A stretch of 33,891 nt of DNA from Christensenellaceae bacterium (GCA_022510815.1 JAFLST010000002.1:1-33891), one strand, 5' to 3'; counted from the first letter of the stretch, positions 16,174-25,352 are shown. Numbers and translations: made by a program. Notes: generated from the letters alone by a model not told the origin.

Positions 16174-17181
16174 ATGAATCAATTCTTCAGTAGCATTCTG
16201 CTGGGCATCAACGCGGTGATCGGCAACTACGGCTGGTCGGTCGTGGTGTTCACCCTGCTCATCCGTCTGCTCCTGACGCCGCTGGACGTCAAGAGCCGCG
16301 TCTCGATGCGCAAGATGAACAAGCTGCAGCCTCAGGTCATGGCGCTGCAGAAGAAGTACGCCAAGGATCAGCAGAAGCTGAACCTCAAGACGCAGGAGCT
16401 CTACCGCAAGGAGAAGGTCAATCCGCTCTCCTCGTGCCTGCCGCTGCTGCTGTCCTTCCCGATCCTGATCGTGATGTTCAACGCCATGCGCGGCGTTGCC
16501 AACGAGCAGATGGTCAAGCAGGCCTTCGACATCGTGCAGGGCAACACGCCGGTCATGGAGTCGTGGCTGTGGATCAAGAACATCTGGATGCCCGACAGCC
16601 CCTTCAACGCCACATGGCCTGATCTGACCCGCCTGCAGCAGATTCCCGCGAACATCTGGCAGAACGTCTTCAACAGTCTGCCTGAGACGACGGCGGCGCT
16701 GCTGACCGAGCAGCTCAGCCTCACCGCGGAGAGCTTCACCAGCGCCAATCTGCGCGATACCGTTCAGTCCATCTATGCCGCGATGGCCGCGCTGCCCGGT
16801 TATGCCGATCAGATCGCTACCATCCCGGGCTTCACCTTCAATCTGCTGGTGACGTCCGTGACCGTCTACCGCAACTTCAACGGCCTGTTCATTCTGCCGA
16901 TTTTCTCGGCTGTCAGCCAGTACCTGATGACCATCCTGCAGCCCACGCAGCCCCAGCAGACGACGAACGATAAGAACGGTCAGCAGCAGCCCAGCAGCGG
17001 CGCGTTCATGAAGTGGTTCTTCCCGCTGTTCTCTCTGTGGATCTGCTCGGGCTACTACGCCTCCTTCGCGATTTACTGGATGACCAGCAACCTGCTGGCC
17101 ATCGCCCAGAACCTTGTCATCAACTGGTATCTGGATCGCAAGGATGCCCAGATGGCCGTTTCCGAAGGGGAAGTCAAATAA
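16174..17181 (+). CDS. yidC: Membrane protein insertase YidC (stand-alone)
   Basis: A 335-residue Oxa1-family insertase that inserts and folds membrane proteins with or without SecYEG. The first helix NYGWSVVVFTLLIRLLLTPL carries the conserved Arg (R31) of the hydrophilic groove. A charged cytoplasmic hairpin follows (about residues 38-85), then further membrane segments and the final YWMTSNLLAIAQN helix. An extra non-membrane stretch of about 100 residues (120-220) lies between the second and third hydrophobic regions. The ATG at 16174 follows AAGGAGG with wide spacing. This is the canonical copy; a second YidC-like domain is fused to a transferase at 12966-14846. Confidence 0.96.
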   Translation: MNQFFSSILLGINAVIGNYGWSVVVFTLLIRLLLTPLDVKSRVSMRKMNKLQPQVMALQKKYAKDQQKLNLKTQELYRKEKVNPLSSCLPLLLSFPILIVMFNAMRGVANEQMVKQAFDIVQGNTPVMESWLWIKNIWMPDSPFNATWPDLTRLQQIPANIWQNVFNSLPETTAALLTEQLSLTAESFTSANLRDTVQSIYAAMAALPGYADQIATIPGFTFNLLVTSVTVYRNFNGLFILPIFSAVSQYLMTILQPTQPQQTTNDKNGQQQPSSGAFMKWFFPLFSLWICSGYYASFAIYWMTSNLLAIAQNLVINWYLDRKDAQMAVSEGEVK

Positions 17182-17220
17182 TTCGACAGGCGCACGCGAA
17201 TAGAAGAGGAGAAGAAGCCC

Positions 17221-18222
17221 ATGAAGAGCTATGAATCATCGGCCAAGACCATTGAAGAGGCCATTGACGCGGGCCTTACCGCGCTGGGTGCGGCCATCAG
17301 CGATGTGGATGTGCAGATTATCGACGAGGGCAGCAAGGGCCTGTTTGGCCTGTTCGGTTCCCGGCTGGCGAAGGTCCGCCTGACGCTGAAGGAGGCTGAG
17401 GAAGACCTGCTGGCGCTGACGGAGGACAAGCCGAAGGCCAAGCCTGCCCGCGAGAAGGCCCCGAAGCCTGCCCCCAAGGCGGAGCCCAAGCCCGAGCAGA
17501 AGCCCGCGGCGAAGGAAGAAGCCAAGCAGGAAGATGCCGAAACGCCTGCCGAGACCACGGAGCTGCCCAAGCCCGTGCAGCGCAAGCCCCGCCAGCCCAA
17601 GCAGCCTAAGGAAGAGGGCGAGCGTCCGGCGCGTCAGTCCAAGCCCAAGCAGCCCAAGGCTGACAAGGAGAGCAAGCCTGAGACCAAGAAGCCTCTGCCG
17701 CCCAAGGAGCCCGTCAAGCCCATTGAGAAGCCTGTGATCACCATGATCCCGGACGATCAGGTGGCGGCTGACTCCGCGGCGGGCAAGGCGCAGGCCTTCC
17801 TGAAGGAGCTCACGCACCTGATGGGTGTGGAGGTTGAAGTGGCGGTCGGCAACGATCAGGACGGCAACGTCTTTGTGCAGATGACCGGCGACACGCTGGG
17901 CATCCTGATTGGCCGTCGCGGCGAGACGCTGGATGCGCTCCAGTACCTGACCAGCCTCAAGGTCAATCGCGGTCAGGAAGGCTACACCCGCGTGACGCTT
18001 GACACGGAGAACTACCGCGCCAAGCGCGAGGAGACCCTCATCCGGCTGGCGAACCGCATGGCGAACCATGCCGTCAAGACGGGCCGCAAGGTCTCTATTG
18101 AACCCATGAACCCCTATGAGCGCCGCATTATTCACAGCGCGCTTCAGGCGAACGAGGCCGTCGATACCCACTCCGAGGGCGAAGAGCCGAATCGTCATGT
18201 GGTGATCACGCTGAGAAAGTAA
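17221..18222 (+). CDS. khpB: RNA-binding protein KhpB (Jag), with long basic linker
   Basis: A 333-residue protein with an N-terminal Jag_N domain (about residues 1-60, containing EGSKGLFGLFGS), a Lys/Pro/Glu-rich linker of about 110 residues (65-175), a KH domain with IGRRGETLDALQYL (230-243) and an R3H domain with R301-x3-H305. KhpB, with KhpA, binds many transcripts and affects cell division and elongation in Firmicutes. The linker composition recalls the GlgB and GlgA tails. The ATG at 17221 follows GAGGAG about 10 nt upstream. mnmE and mnmG, which often follow, are absent; large hairpins and convergent mscL come next. Confidence 0.95.
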   Translation: MKSYESSAKTIEEAIDAGLTALGAAISDVDVQIIDEGSKGLFGLFGSRLAKVRLTLKEAEEDLLALTEDKPKAKPAREKAPKPAPKAEPKPEQKPAAKEEAKQEDAETPAETTELPKPVQRKPRQPKQPKEEGERPARQSKPKQPKADKESKPETKKPLPPKEPVKPIEKPVITMIPDDQVAADSAAGKAQAFLKELTHLMGVEVEVAVGNDQDGNVFVQMTGDTLGILIGRRGETLDALQYLTSLKVNRGQEGYTRVTLDTENYRAKREETLIRLANRMANHAVKTGRKVSIEPMNPYERRIIHSALQANEAVDTHSEGEEPNRHVVITLRK

Positions 18223-18236
18223 TAGGGTGGTTTTGC

Positions 18237-18277
18237 GAGAGGGAGGGTGCTTTGGAACCCAAAGCACCCTCCCTCTC
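18237..18277 (+). terminator. Very stable hairpin after khpB (no U tract)
   Basis: A perfect 19-bp stem (18237-18255 with 18259-18277) has a 3-nt loop, 14 nt after the khpB stop. Neither strand has a T run next to it, so it may act as a termination or 3'-end stabilising structure. Confidence 0.6.
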
Positions 18278-18336
18278 TTGCGCTCCTTCCCGAAAGGCGG
18301 CAACCAACCGCAATAGAGCTTCTCATATACACAAAC

Positions 18337-18397
18337 AGGTTCCGCAACGCTGCTTCTATCCAAGACCATGGATAAGAACAACGTTGCGGAACCTTTT
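18337..18397. terminator. Large imperfect inverted repeat between convergent operons
   Basis: GGTTCCGCAACG (18338-18349) and its exact complement (18382-18393) bracket 32 nt that can pair further (TTCTATCC with GGATAAGAA). The plus side continues TTTTGC, the minus side TGTTTG. It sits between convergent khpB and mscL, so a bidirectional terminator is most likely; a small dispersed palindromic element is the alternative. Confidence 0.6.
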
Positions 18398-18502
18398 GCT
18401 TATAGGAAAAAGTCAGAGCCGGCAGAGTCGCTGCCTTATGGGAGGGTACGGTAGGGGGCCTTGGGCTTCAAAGTCTCTTCCCGCCGTTTCCTCCATCCTC
18501 CA

Positions 18503-18910
18503 TCACTTCAGCTCACTGGTGCAGTGCGGGCAGCGGGTCGCGGCGAGGGGAATGTCGCTCAGGCAGTAGGGGCACTGCTTGGTGGTGGGAGCGGCCTCTT
18601 CCTTCTTCTTGCCAATGGCGACCAGCTTGTTGATGCCGCGGATGAGCAGGAACAGCACAAAGGCGGTGATGATGAAGTTGATGATCGTGGTCAGGAAGGC
18701 AGAGACAGCGCCGCCGGCAGTCCATGCAACGCCGTTTTCATCCACGCCGGGGCCGCCGGTGAGGATCAAGCTCAGCAGGGGATTGATGAAGTTGGCGGTC
18801 AGCGCGGTGACGATGCCCGTGAACGCGCCGCCGATGATGACGCCGACGGCCAGATCGAGCACATTGCCGCGCAGGGCAAACGCTTTGAACTCTCCAAGGA
18901 ACTTTTTCAT
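18503..18910 (-). CDS. mscL: Large-conductance mechanosensitive channel with C-terminal zinc ribbon
   Basis: MscL opens under membrane tension to release solutes during hypo-osmotic shock. The 135-residue protein starts MKKFLGEFKAFALRGNVLDL, with the first pore helix (AVGVIIGGAFTGIVTAL, about residues 21-37) and a second helix near residues 72-93. The usual C-terminal helix is followed by CPYC (C113, C116) and CPHC (C127, C130), a zinc-ribbon module absent from E. coli MscL. The ATG at 18910 has AGGAGG just upstream. It follows metK by only 18 nt without a terminator, so it should be co-transcribed from the SAM-riboswitch-controlled promoter. Confidence 0.95.
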   Translation of the reverse strand: MKKFLGEFKAFALRGNVLDLAVGVIIGGAFTGIVTALTANFINPLLSLILTGGPGVDENGVAWTAGGAVSAFLTTIINFIITAFVLFLLIRGINKLVAIGKKKEEAAPTTKQCPYCLSDIPLAATRCPHCTSELK

Positions 18911-18928
18911 GGGAAAACCTCCTTATTT

Positions 18929-20095
<1,167 letters not shown>

Positions 20096-20138
20096 GGGGG
20101 AGTCTCCTTTCAAGGGTCTTTGGTGAATGCCTGTCATG

Positions 20139-20172
20139 CAAAAACGCCCGGTCTGCACACGAGCCGGACGGA
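20139..20172 (-). terminator. Expression-platform terminator of the metK SAM-I riboswitch
   Basis: On the minus strand GTCCGGCTC pairs with GACCGGGC (one bulged C) around a 7-nt loop, followed by GTTTTTG. It lies between the aptamer and the metK ribosome site, as expected for SAM-induced premature termination. Confidence 0.8.
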
Positions 20173-20191
20173 ATTCAATCGTTGCGATTGC

Positions 20192-20320
20192 TCCTTATCT
20201 GTCAGCGCCCGCCGCTCCTGCGGCATCGTGTGCGGCGCTGTGGGAATTGGCACCATGCTCCTTGCGAAGCCGGTTGCCGTGGCGTCATCGGGCCCGTCCC
20301 TCAGCCACTCATGATAAGGG
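20192..20320 (-). promoter_or_regulatory. SAM-I (S-box) riboswitch aptamer
   Basis: Read on the minus strand the S-box landmarks appear in order: CTTATCATGAGTGGC, GAGGGACGGGCCC, GATGACGCCACGGCAACC, GGTGCCAATTCC, and closing ACAGATAAGGAG, which pairs with the 5' CTTATC to form P1. It binds SAM and should turn metK-mscL off when SAM is abundant. Confidence 0.95.
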
Positions 20321-20339
20321 ATATTCATTTGCGGCTCCT

Positions 20340-20368
20340 ATCCTATCACAACTGACAGGGTTCGTCAA
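20340..20368 (-). promoter_or_regulatory. Sigma-A promoter of metK-mscL
   Basis: On the minus strand TTGACG (20363-20368), a 17-nt spacer and TAGGAT (20340-20345), about 20 nt before the riboswitch. Confidence 0.68.
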
Positions 20369-20425
20369 GGGGAAGCTGGACTTTTCATCAAATATATGTT
20401 ATGTTTCTTCCGGGAGGCGGTACGC

Positions 20426-21016
20426 ATGACCGTTATACTGATTACCGGCGTGCCGGCGGCGGGCAAATCGACCCTTGCGGAGGCGCTGTCCGCGCGGCTG
20501 AATCTGCCGGTGCTCTCCAAGGATGGCATCAAGGAGAGGCTCTTTGACACGATAGGCTTCACCTGCCGGGAGGAAAAGGCGAGGCTGGGCGTGGCTGCCA
20601 CGCAGGTTCTCTATTATGCCGCGGAGCAGCTGCTTAAGGCAGGTCAGACCTTCCTGATGGAGAACAACTTCGAGAACGCCTCGCGGGAGGGGCTGATCCG
20701 GCTTCTTGAGACCTATCACGCGCGGCCGCTGACCATTCGGGTGACCGGCGACGACGCGGTGATCTATGAGCGCTTTGTCATACGGGACAAAAGCCCCATG
20801 CGCCATCGCGGTCATGTGGTCAACGACCGCTATCCGGAGGAAACGCCCGGGCGGGAAGCGCCTGTGCTCTCCTATGAAGCCTTTGTCAGCGGCATCAAGC
20901 AGCGGGGCATGGCGAGCTTTGACGCGGGCGGGCCATGTCTGACCGTCGATACCACGGACTGGTCAGCCGTCGATGTGGAGGCCATTGCCGCCTGGGTTGG
21001 GGAAAATCTGCAATGA
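20426..21016 (+). CDS. P-loop kinase-like ATP-binding protein (AAA_33/zeta-like), unknown substrate
   Basis: A 196-residue protein with Walker A GVPAAGKST at residues 8-16. SKDGIKERLFD and a later YERFVIRDKSPMRHRGH segment, rich in Arg, probably form the lid. The fold matches small P-loop phosphotransferases of the AAA_33, chloramphenicol-phosphotransferase and zeta-toxin groups, which phosphorylate small molecules or nucleotide sugars. No antitoxin gene lies beside it, so a toxin role is not supported. The ATG at 20426 has GGGAGG about 8 nt upstream. It is divergent from metK and stands alone before the SRP RNA. Confidence 0.8.
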   Translation: MTVILITGVPAAGKSTLAEALSARLNLPVLSKDGIKERLFDTIGFTCREEKARLGVAATQVLYYAAEQLLKAGQTFLMENNFENASREGLIRLLETYHARPLTIRVTGDDAVIYERFVIRDKSPMRHRGHVVNDRYPEETPGREAPVLSYEAFVSGIKQRGMASFDAGGPCLTVDTTDWSAVDVEAIAAWVGENLQ

Positions 21017-21020
21017 GCCC

Positions 21021-21049
21021 TTGCAATTTCCATGCAAATAGGGTATACT
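21021..21049 (+). promoter_or_regulatory. Sigma-A promoter of the SRP RNA gene
   Basis: TTGCAA (21021-21026), a 17-nt spacer and TATACT (21044-21049), placing transcription start near 21056, where the SRP RNA begins. Confidence 0.75.
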
Positions 21050-21056
21050 AATCAGG

Positions 21057-21187
21057 CCGTATCCGCAATGACGATTGGGTCCTGTGCGATCCATCGGTGT
21101 GAACCCTGTCAGGTCCGGAAGGAAGCAGCAGTAAGCGCTGGATGGATGTGCTGCGGGGTTGCCCAGTCTGAGCGGTGCGGTATTTTT
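21057..21187 (+). ncRNA. ffs: Signal recognition particle RNA, small bacterial type
   Basis: The core holds the universally conserved Ffh-binding domain: GTGAACCCTGTCAGGTCCGG, then AAGGAAGCAGCAGTAAG (about 21099-21135), including the GGAA tetraloop and the asymmetric internal loop. Flanking arms pair back (CCGTATCCGC near the start with GCGGTGCGGT near the end), followed by a short TATTTTTG run that can end transcription. The length is about 130 nt, so it is the 4.5S-like form without the long Alu domain seen in Bacillus. Exact ends are estimated. Confidence 0.95.
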
Positions 21188-21326
21188 GTGTTATGATAGT
21201 GATGAGCCGCTTTGGCAGGTTGGCAGGCTTTCGCTGGCCGATACCAGCCAGTTTACAATGGAAGCCGGAGGGCTGCGGCTCTCCACAGCTCCCGGAGGAA
21301 TTCCCTGTACAATTGCTGTTTCCCGG

Positions 21327-21355
21327 TTGTGCTTTTGCCATGAATCGGGTATAAT
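21327..21355 (+). promoter_or_regulatory. Sigma-A promoter of glyA
   Basis: TTGTGC (21327-21332), a 17-nt spacer and a perfect TATAAT (21350-21355), about 40 nt before glyA. The stretch from the SRP RNA end to here (about 140 nt) shows only minor hairpins. Confidence 0.75.
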
Positions 21356-21395
21356 GGTAGCCATACCACAGGAGAAACGAGTGGAGGCGAAAAGA

Positions 21396-22631
21396 ATGGA
21401 ACTGGATGTGATTCGCGCGGCGGACCCGGCGGTCTGCGAGGCCATCGAACAGGAGCTGCAGCGCCAGCGCACGCATATTGAGCTGATCGCGTCGGAGAAT
21501 TTCGTATCCCCGGCGGTGATGGCGGCGATGGGGAGCTGCCTGACCAACAAGTATGCCGAGGGCTATCCGGGACACCGCTACTATGGCGGCTGCGAGTGCG
21601 TCGACGTGGTGGAGAATCTGGCGCGCGACCGGGCGAAGGAGCTGTTCGGCGCCGAGCATGCCAACGTCCAGCCTCATTCCGGTGCGCAGGCGAACATGGC
21701 CGTCTACTTTGCCATGCTCACCCCCGGCGATACCGTCATGGGCATGAACCTGTCCCACGGCGGACACTTGACGCACGGAAGCCCTGTCAACATGTCCGGC
21801 AAGTACTTCAACTTTGTGCCCTACGGCGTGAGCAAGGAGACCGAGCAGCTTGATTATGACGAGGTGCTGCGCATCGCGAAGGAGTGCAGGCCGAAGATGA
21901 TCGTGGCGGGCGCGTCGGCGTATCCGCGCGTCATTGATTTTGAGAAGCTGCGGGCGATTGCCGATGAGGTCGGCGCGCTGCTGATGGTCGATATGGCGCA
22001 CATCGCGGGCCTCATCGCGGCAGGGGAGCACCCCAATCCCGTGCCTTACGCTGATTTCGTGACCACCACCACCCACAAGACCCTGCGCGGTCCCCGCGGC
22101 GGCATGATCCTGTGCAAGGAGCAGTACGCCAAGGCTATCGACAAGGCGATCTTCCCCGGCACGCAGGGCGGCCCGCTGGAGCATATCATCGCGGCCAAGG
22201 CAGTGTGCTTTGGCGAGGCGCTGAAGCCTGAGTTCAAGGCCTATCAGCATCAGATCATCCTCAATGCCAAGGCGCTCGAGAACGCCTTCCGCAAAGAGGG
22301 CATCCGCATGGTCTCCGACGGCACCGACAACCACCTCCTGCTGCTGGACTTCACTGGCACCGAGATGACCGGCAAGCACCTTGAGGCGCTGCTGGAGGAC
22401 GCGAACATCACCGTCAACAAGAACACCGTGCCCAATGAGACGCGCTCGCCCTTCGTCACCAGCGGCATCCGTGTAGGCACTCCGGCCATCACCAGCCGCG
22501 GCCTGAAGGAAGCCGAGATGAGCAGCATCGCGGGCTGGATTGCGAAGATCGTCCGAGAAGGCGAGGTCGCTGTGCCCGAGGTCAAAGCGCAGGTCGAGGC
22601 GCTGATGTCCTCCTATCCGCTGTATCAGTAA
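21396..22631 (+). CDS. glyA: Serine hydroxymethyltransferase
   Basis: GlyA interconverts serine plus tetrahydrofolate with glycine plus methylene-THF, the main one-carbon source. The 411-residue PLP enzyme shows [11 protein letters not shown] and [15 protein letters not shown] near the N-terminus, and the PLP lysine K228 in [14 protein letters not shown], with normal length. The ATG at 21396 has GGAGG at 8 nt; a GTG at 21381 with its own AGGAG is a weaker alternative. It is monocistronic, between its own promoter and a strong terminator. Confidence 0.98.
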   Translation: MELDVIRAADPAVCEAIEQELQRQRTHIELIASENFVSPAVMAAMGSCLTNKYAEGYPGHRYYGGCECVDVVENLARDRAKELFGAEHANVQPHSGAQANMAVYFAMLTPGDTVMGMNLSHGGHLTHGSPVNMSGKYFNFVPYGVSKETEQLDYDEVLRIAKECRPKMIVAGASAYPRVIDFEKLRAIADEVGALLMVDMAHIAGLIAAGEHPNPVPYADFVTTTTHKTLRGPRGGMILCKEQYAKAIDKAIFPGTQGGPLEHIIAAKAVCFGEALKPEFKAYQHQIILNAKALENAFRKEGIRMVSDGTDNHLLLLDFTGTEMTGKHLEALLEDANITVNKNTVPNETRSPFVTSGIRVGTPAITSRGLKEAEMSSIAGWIAKIVREGEVAVPEVKAQVEALMSSYPLYQ

Positions 22632-22638
22632 CAGTCAC

Positions 22639-22667
22639 AACGCTCTCTGCGCAGAGAGCGTTTTTTT
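22639..22667 (+). terminator. Rho-independent terminator of glyA
   Basis: The self-complementary AACGCTCTCTGC/GCAGAGAGCGTT stem (22639-22662) with a minimal loop runs into a seven-T tract, directly after glyA. Confidence 0.96.
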
Positions 22668-23041
22668 GTCGAAAAAGTCAGGCTTTCGGTATTGGTCTTT
22701 CTGAAATGCCGATGCGCGTTGGAAAATAAGAAGCTATCTGCCTACTACGCCCAAAAAAGCAAAAAAACTTTTGTCTAAAATTTCGTCATGTTAGTGTGGT
22801 ACTTTTTCTGATTTTGTGATACAATGCTAAAAGGAAGGTACTGCCGCGGGTTGGACGGCAGGCCAGTCAGCCATACACCGTATCCGGCCCGGGAAATCGG
22901 GAGGTTCGGCGGGGCGCAAGGGCGCGCGCCTGTTGGATTGAACGGAGCGGCTGTGTGTGGAATTGCGGCAGCGGATCAGTGATGTTCGCCGCCTGAATAT
23001 GCGTATTCCAGTTTAAATAGTATAGAGTAAGGAGGTATCTT
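22668..23041 (+). promoter_or_regulatory. Upstream region and GC-rich leader of rnjA
   Basis: The first 150 nt are AT-rich and hold TACAAT at about 22821-22826 as a possible -10 without a good -35. The next 150 nt or so (22840-22990) are GC-rich and can form several stems, for example GCCG/CGGC, CCCG-GGAAAT-CGGG, and the palindrome GGCGCGCGCC. They look like a structured leader RNA. No known riboswitch was recognised and no small gene is supported. A strong AAGGAGG precedes rnjA. Confidence 0.4.
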
Positions 23042-24718
23042 GTGAATCAGCGACTCCAAAACGAGCCGGCGAGCAGACTTCGCATTGTTTCTTTGGGCGG
23101 CGTGGATGAGATCGGCAAGAACATGACCGTCTTTGAATATGAAGACGACATTGTTGTCGTGGACTGCGGCAGCATCTTCCCCAAGGAGGATATGTTGGGA
23201 ATAGATCTGGTCATCCCGGATGTGAGCTATCTGGCGGCCAAGAAGAAGAACGTCCGCGGCTACCTGTTCACCCATGGCCATGAGGATCATATCGGCGCAA
23301 CGCCGTACATCCTGCGTCAGGTGCCTGCGCCGCTGTTCGGCACCAAGCTGACCCTCGCGCTGGTGGATCTGAAGCTCAAGGAGCACCGCCTTCAGGGCAT
23401 TCCCATGCAGGTGGTTCAGCCCCGCGACGAGGTGCGGCTGGGCAAGTTTACTGCCAAGTTCATCCATGTGAGCCATTCCATCGCCGGAGCATGCGCCATC
23501 GCGCTGACCTGTCCGGCGGGCACCGTGCTGGTCAGCGGCGACTTCAAGATTGACTATACGCCCATCGACGGACAGGTAACCGACCTGCAGACCCTTGCGT
23601 CACTGGGCGAGAAGGGCGTGCTGGCGATGCTGTGCGAGTCGACCAACGTCGAGCGCCCCGGCCACACCATCTCCGAGCGGAAGATCGGCACGACCTTCGA
23701 CAACATGTTCCGGGACGCCAAGGGGCGCGTCATCGTCGCCATGTTCGCCAGCAACATCCACCGCATGCAGATGGTGGTCGACAGCGCTATCCGCTATGGC
23801 AGGCGCGTGTGCTTCATAGGCCGCAGCATGGTCAACGTCAGCCGCGTCGCGATGCAGATTGGCGAGCTGCACGTTCCCGAGGAGTGCATGGTGGATGTGG
23901 ACAGCCTCGACCAGTATCCGGACGAGGAGCTGCTGGTGATGACCACCGGCAGTCAGGGCGAACCCATGGCGGGCCTGACGCGCATGGCCTATGCCGAGCA
24001 TCGCAAGCTGCAGATCCGGCCCAGCGATATGGTCATCATCTCGGCAACGCCGATTCCCGGCAACGAGAAGTACATCTCCCGGGTTATCAACCAGCTTTAC
24101 CGCTGCGGCGCGCAGGTGGTCTATGAGGCCATGGCGGAGGTGCACGTTTCCGGTCACGCGCGGCAGGAGGAGCTCAAGCTCATGCACGCGCTGGTGAAGC
24201 CCAAGTACTTCATTCCCGTGCACGGCGAATACCGCATGCTCTGGCAGCACGCGGAGCTGGCCGAGTCGATGGGCATGAACAGCAAGGACATCATCATCCC
24301 GGAGATCGGACAGGTCATCGAGATGAACGCGGAAGGCTGCTACCTGACCGATCAGGTGCCCACCGGCGGCATTCTGGTGGACGGTCTGGGCATTGGCGAC
24401 GTGGGCAACGTGGTGCTGCGAGACCGCAAGCATCTCAGTCAGGACGGCCTCATCATCGTGGTCATGGCGATCAACCGCGACGAGTGCAAGCTGGTCTCGG
24501 GGCCGGACATCATCAGCCGCGGCTTCATCTACGTCCGGGAGAACGAGGATATCATCGAGAACGTCCGCGATGTGGTGCGGCAGATTCTCGCCGATTCTAA
24601 TCTTGCCGGCGAGGAGTGGCCCAACCTCAAGAACCGCATCAAGGACGATCTGCATCGCTATATCTACGAGAAGATCAAGCGTAATCCGATGATTCTGCCG
24701 ATCATTCTCGATATTTAG
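23042..24718 (+). CDS. rnjA: Ribonuclease J
   Basis: RNase J is a metallo-beta-lactamase-fold enzyme with endonuclease and 5'-3' exonuclease activity, central to mRNA turnover and rRNA maturation in Firmicutes. The 558-residue protein has the zinc motif H78-G-H80-E-D82-H83, GTVLVSGDFKIDYTP, the beta-CASP domain motif TTGSQGEPM, and HVSGHA plus IPVHGEYRML in the later metal-binding motifs. The start is GTG at 23042, six nt after AAGGAGGT. It is the only RNase J in the window. Confidence 0.97.
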   Translation: MNQRLQNEPASRLRIVSLGGVDEIGKNMTVFEYEDDIVVVDCGSIFPKEDMLGIDLVIPDVSYLAAKKKNVRGYLFTHGHEDHIGATPYILRQVPAPLFGTKLTLALVDLKLKEHRLQGIPMQVVQPRDEVRLGKFTAKFIHVSHSIAGACAIALTCPAGTVLVSGDFKIDYTPIDGQVTDLQTLASLGEKGVLAMLCESTNVERPGHTISERKIGTTFDNMFRDAKGRVIVAMFASNIHRMQMVVDSAIRYGRRVCFIGRSMVNVSRVAMQIGELHVPEECMVDVDSLDQYPDEELLVMTTGSQGEPMAGLTRMAYAEHRKLQIRPSDMVIISATPIPGNEKYISRVINQLYRCGAQVVYEAMAEVHVSGHARQEELKLMHALVKPKYFIPVHGEYRMLWQHAELAESMGMNSKDIIIPEIGQVIEMNAEGCYLTDQVPTGGILVDGLGIGDVGNVVLRDRKHLSQDGLIIVVMAINRDECKLVSGPDIISRGFIYVRENEDIIENVRDVVRQILADSNLAGEEWPNLKNRIKDDLHRYIYEKIKRNPMILPIILDI

Positions 24719-24730
24719 CAGAAGTCGGCA

Positions 24731-24750
24731 TAATGGCGGAGCCATTTTTC
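24731..24750 (+). terminator. Possible weak terminator after rnjA
   Basis: AATGGC-GGA-GCCATT followed by TTTCC, about 15 nt past the rnjA stop. The rest of the 286-nt gap to the next gene has a second hairpin (GGGAGGC..GGCCTCCC near 24890-24920) and the next promoter, and no credible gene. Confidence 0.45.
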
Positions 24751-24944
24751 CAAGCGTAGCTGAGGAGTGTTTTCCTCCGCAAAGCGGTGCTTTGTCTCCG
24801 GGAAAATGCCCGCCCGACCGGGAAACCCGGCTGATACGATTTCACTCTTGCGGACAGCGAGAATGCTGCCTGCAGACGGGGTATTTACGGGAGGCTGCAT
24901 GGAGCATATGCGGCCTCCCTTGCGCCTGTTCGGGGCTTTTTGCC

Positions 24945-24973
24945 TTGGCAGGGATGATTTGGACTGCTTTAAT
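24945..24973 (+). promoter_or_regulatory. Putative sigma-A promoter of the ylbF-mltG-U32 operon
   Basis: TTGGCA (24945-24950), a 17-nt spacer and TTTAAT (24968-24973), about 30 nt before the YlbF-family start codon. Confidence 0.6.
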
Positions 24974-25004
24974 CGTTATAACCAATGAAAGGCAGGGGAC
25001 ACTG

Positions 25005-25352
25005 ATGGAGTATTCGACCGCCCATCGGCTGGCGCAGGAAATCCGCCAGAGCGAGGAATATCAGACTTATCACCGCCTGAAGGACGAGGTAATGTCCGAC
25101 GAGACCACCGCGGCGCTGATCAAGGAATACCGCAAGCTGCAGGTGTCGCTGCAGATGGCGGCTGTCTCCGGCAAGACGCCCGACACGGACGATATGCAGC
25201 GCTTTCAGGGCATCTCGGCGCTGCTGTTCGGCAAGCCGGAGGTCTCCCAGTACATGCTCGCCGAGATGCGGCTGCAGCAGACGCTGGCGGATATCTTCAA
25301 GATCGTGACCGAGGCGTCAGGCCTCGATATGAACATTCCCGGACTGGGCTGA
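25005..25352 (+). CDS. YlbF/YmcA-family protein
   Basis: A 115-residue, mostly alpha-helical protein starting MEYSTAHRLAQEIRQSEEYQ, with a central basic-amphipathic helix (LIKEYRKLQ) and a C-terminal helix of the DUF964 type. In B. subtilis YlbF and YmcA form a complex with YaaT that affects RNase Y activity and developmental regulators. The nearby rnjA makes an RNA-turnover role plausible, but the family includes several paralogues and I cannot say which this is. The ATG at 25005 follows an AGGGG site. It lies 34 nt before mltG. Confidence 0.85.
   Translation: MEYSTAHRLAQEIRQSEEYQTYHRLKDEVMSDETTAALIKEYRKLQVSLQMAAVSGKTPDTDDMQRFQGISALLFGKPEVSQYMLAEMRLQQTLADIFKIVTEASGLDMNIPGLG

Noticed and set aside
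20426-21016. Zeta-type toxin of a toxin-antitoxin pair
   Set aside because: No small antitoxin gene is adjacent; neighbours are metK and the SRP RNA.
22840-22990. Known riboswitch (T-box, c-di-GMP, ZTP, cobalamin) or RNase P RNA before rnjA
   Set aside because: Compared from memory with core motifs of these classes; none matched. Kept only as an unclassified leader.
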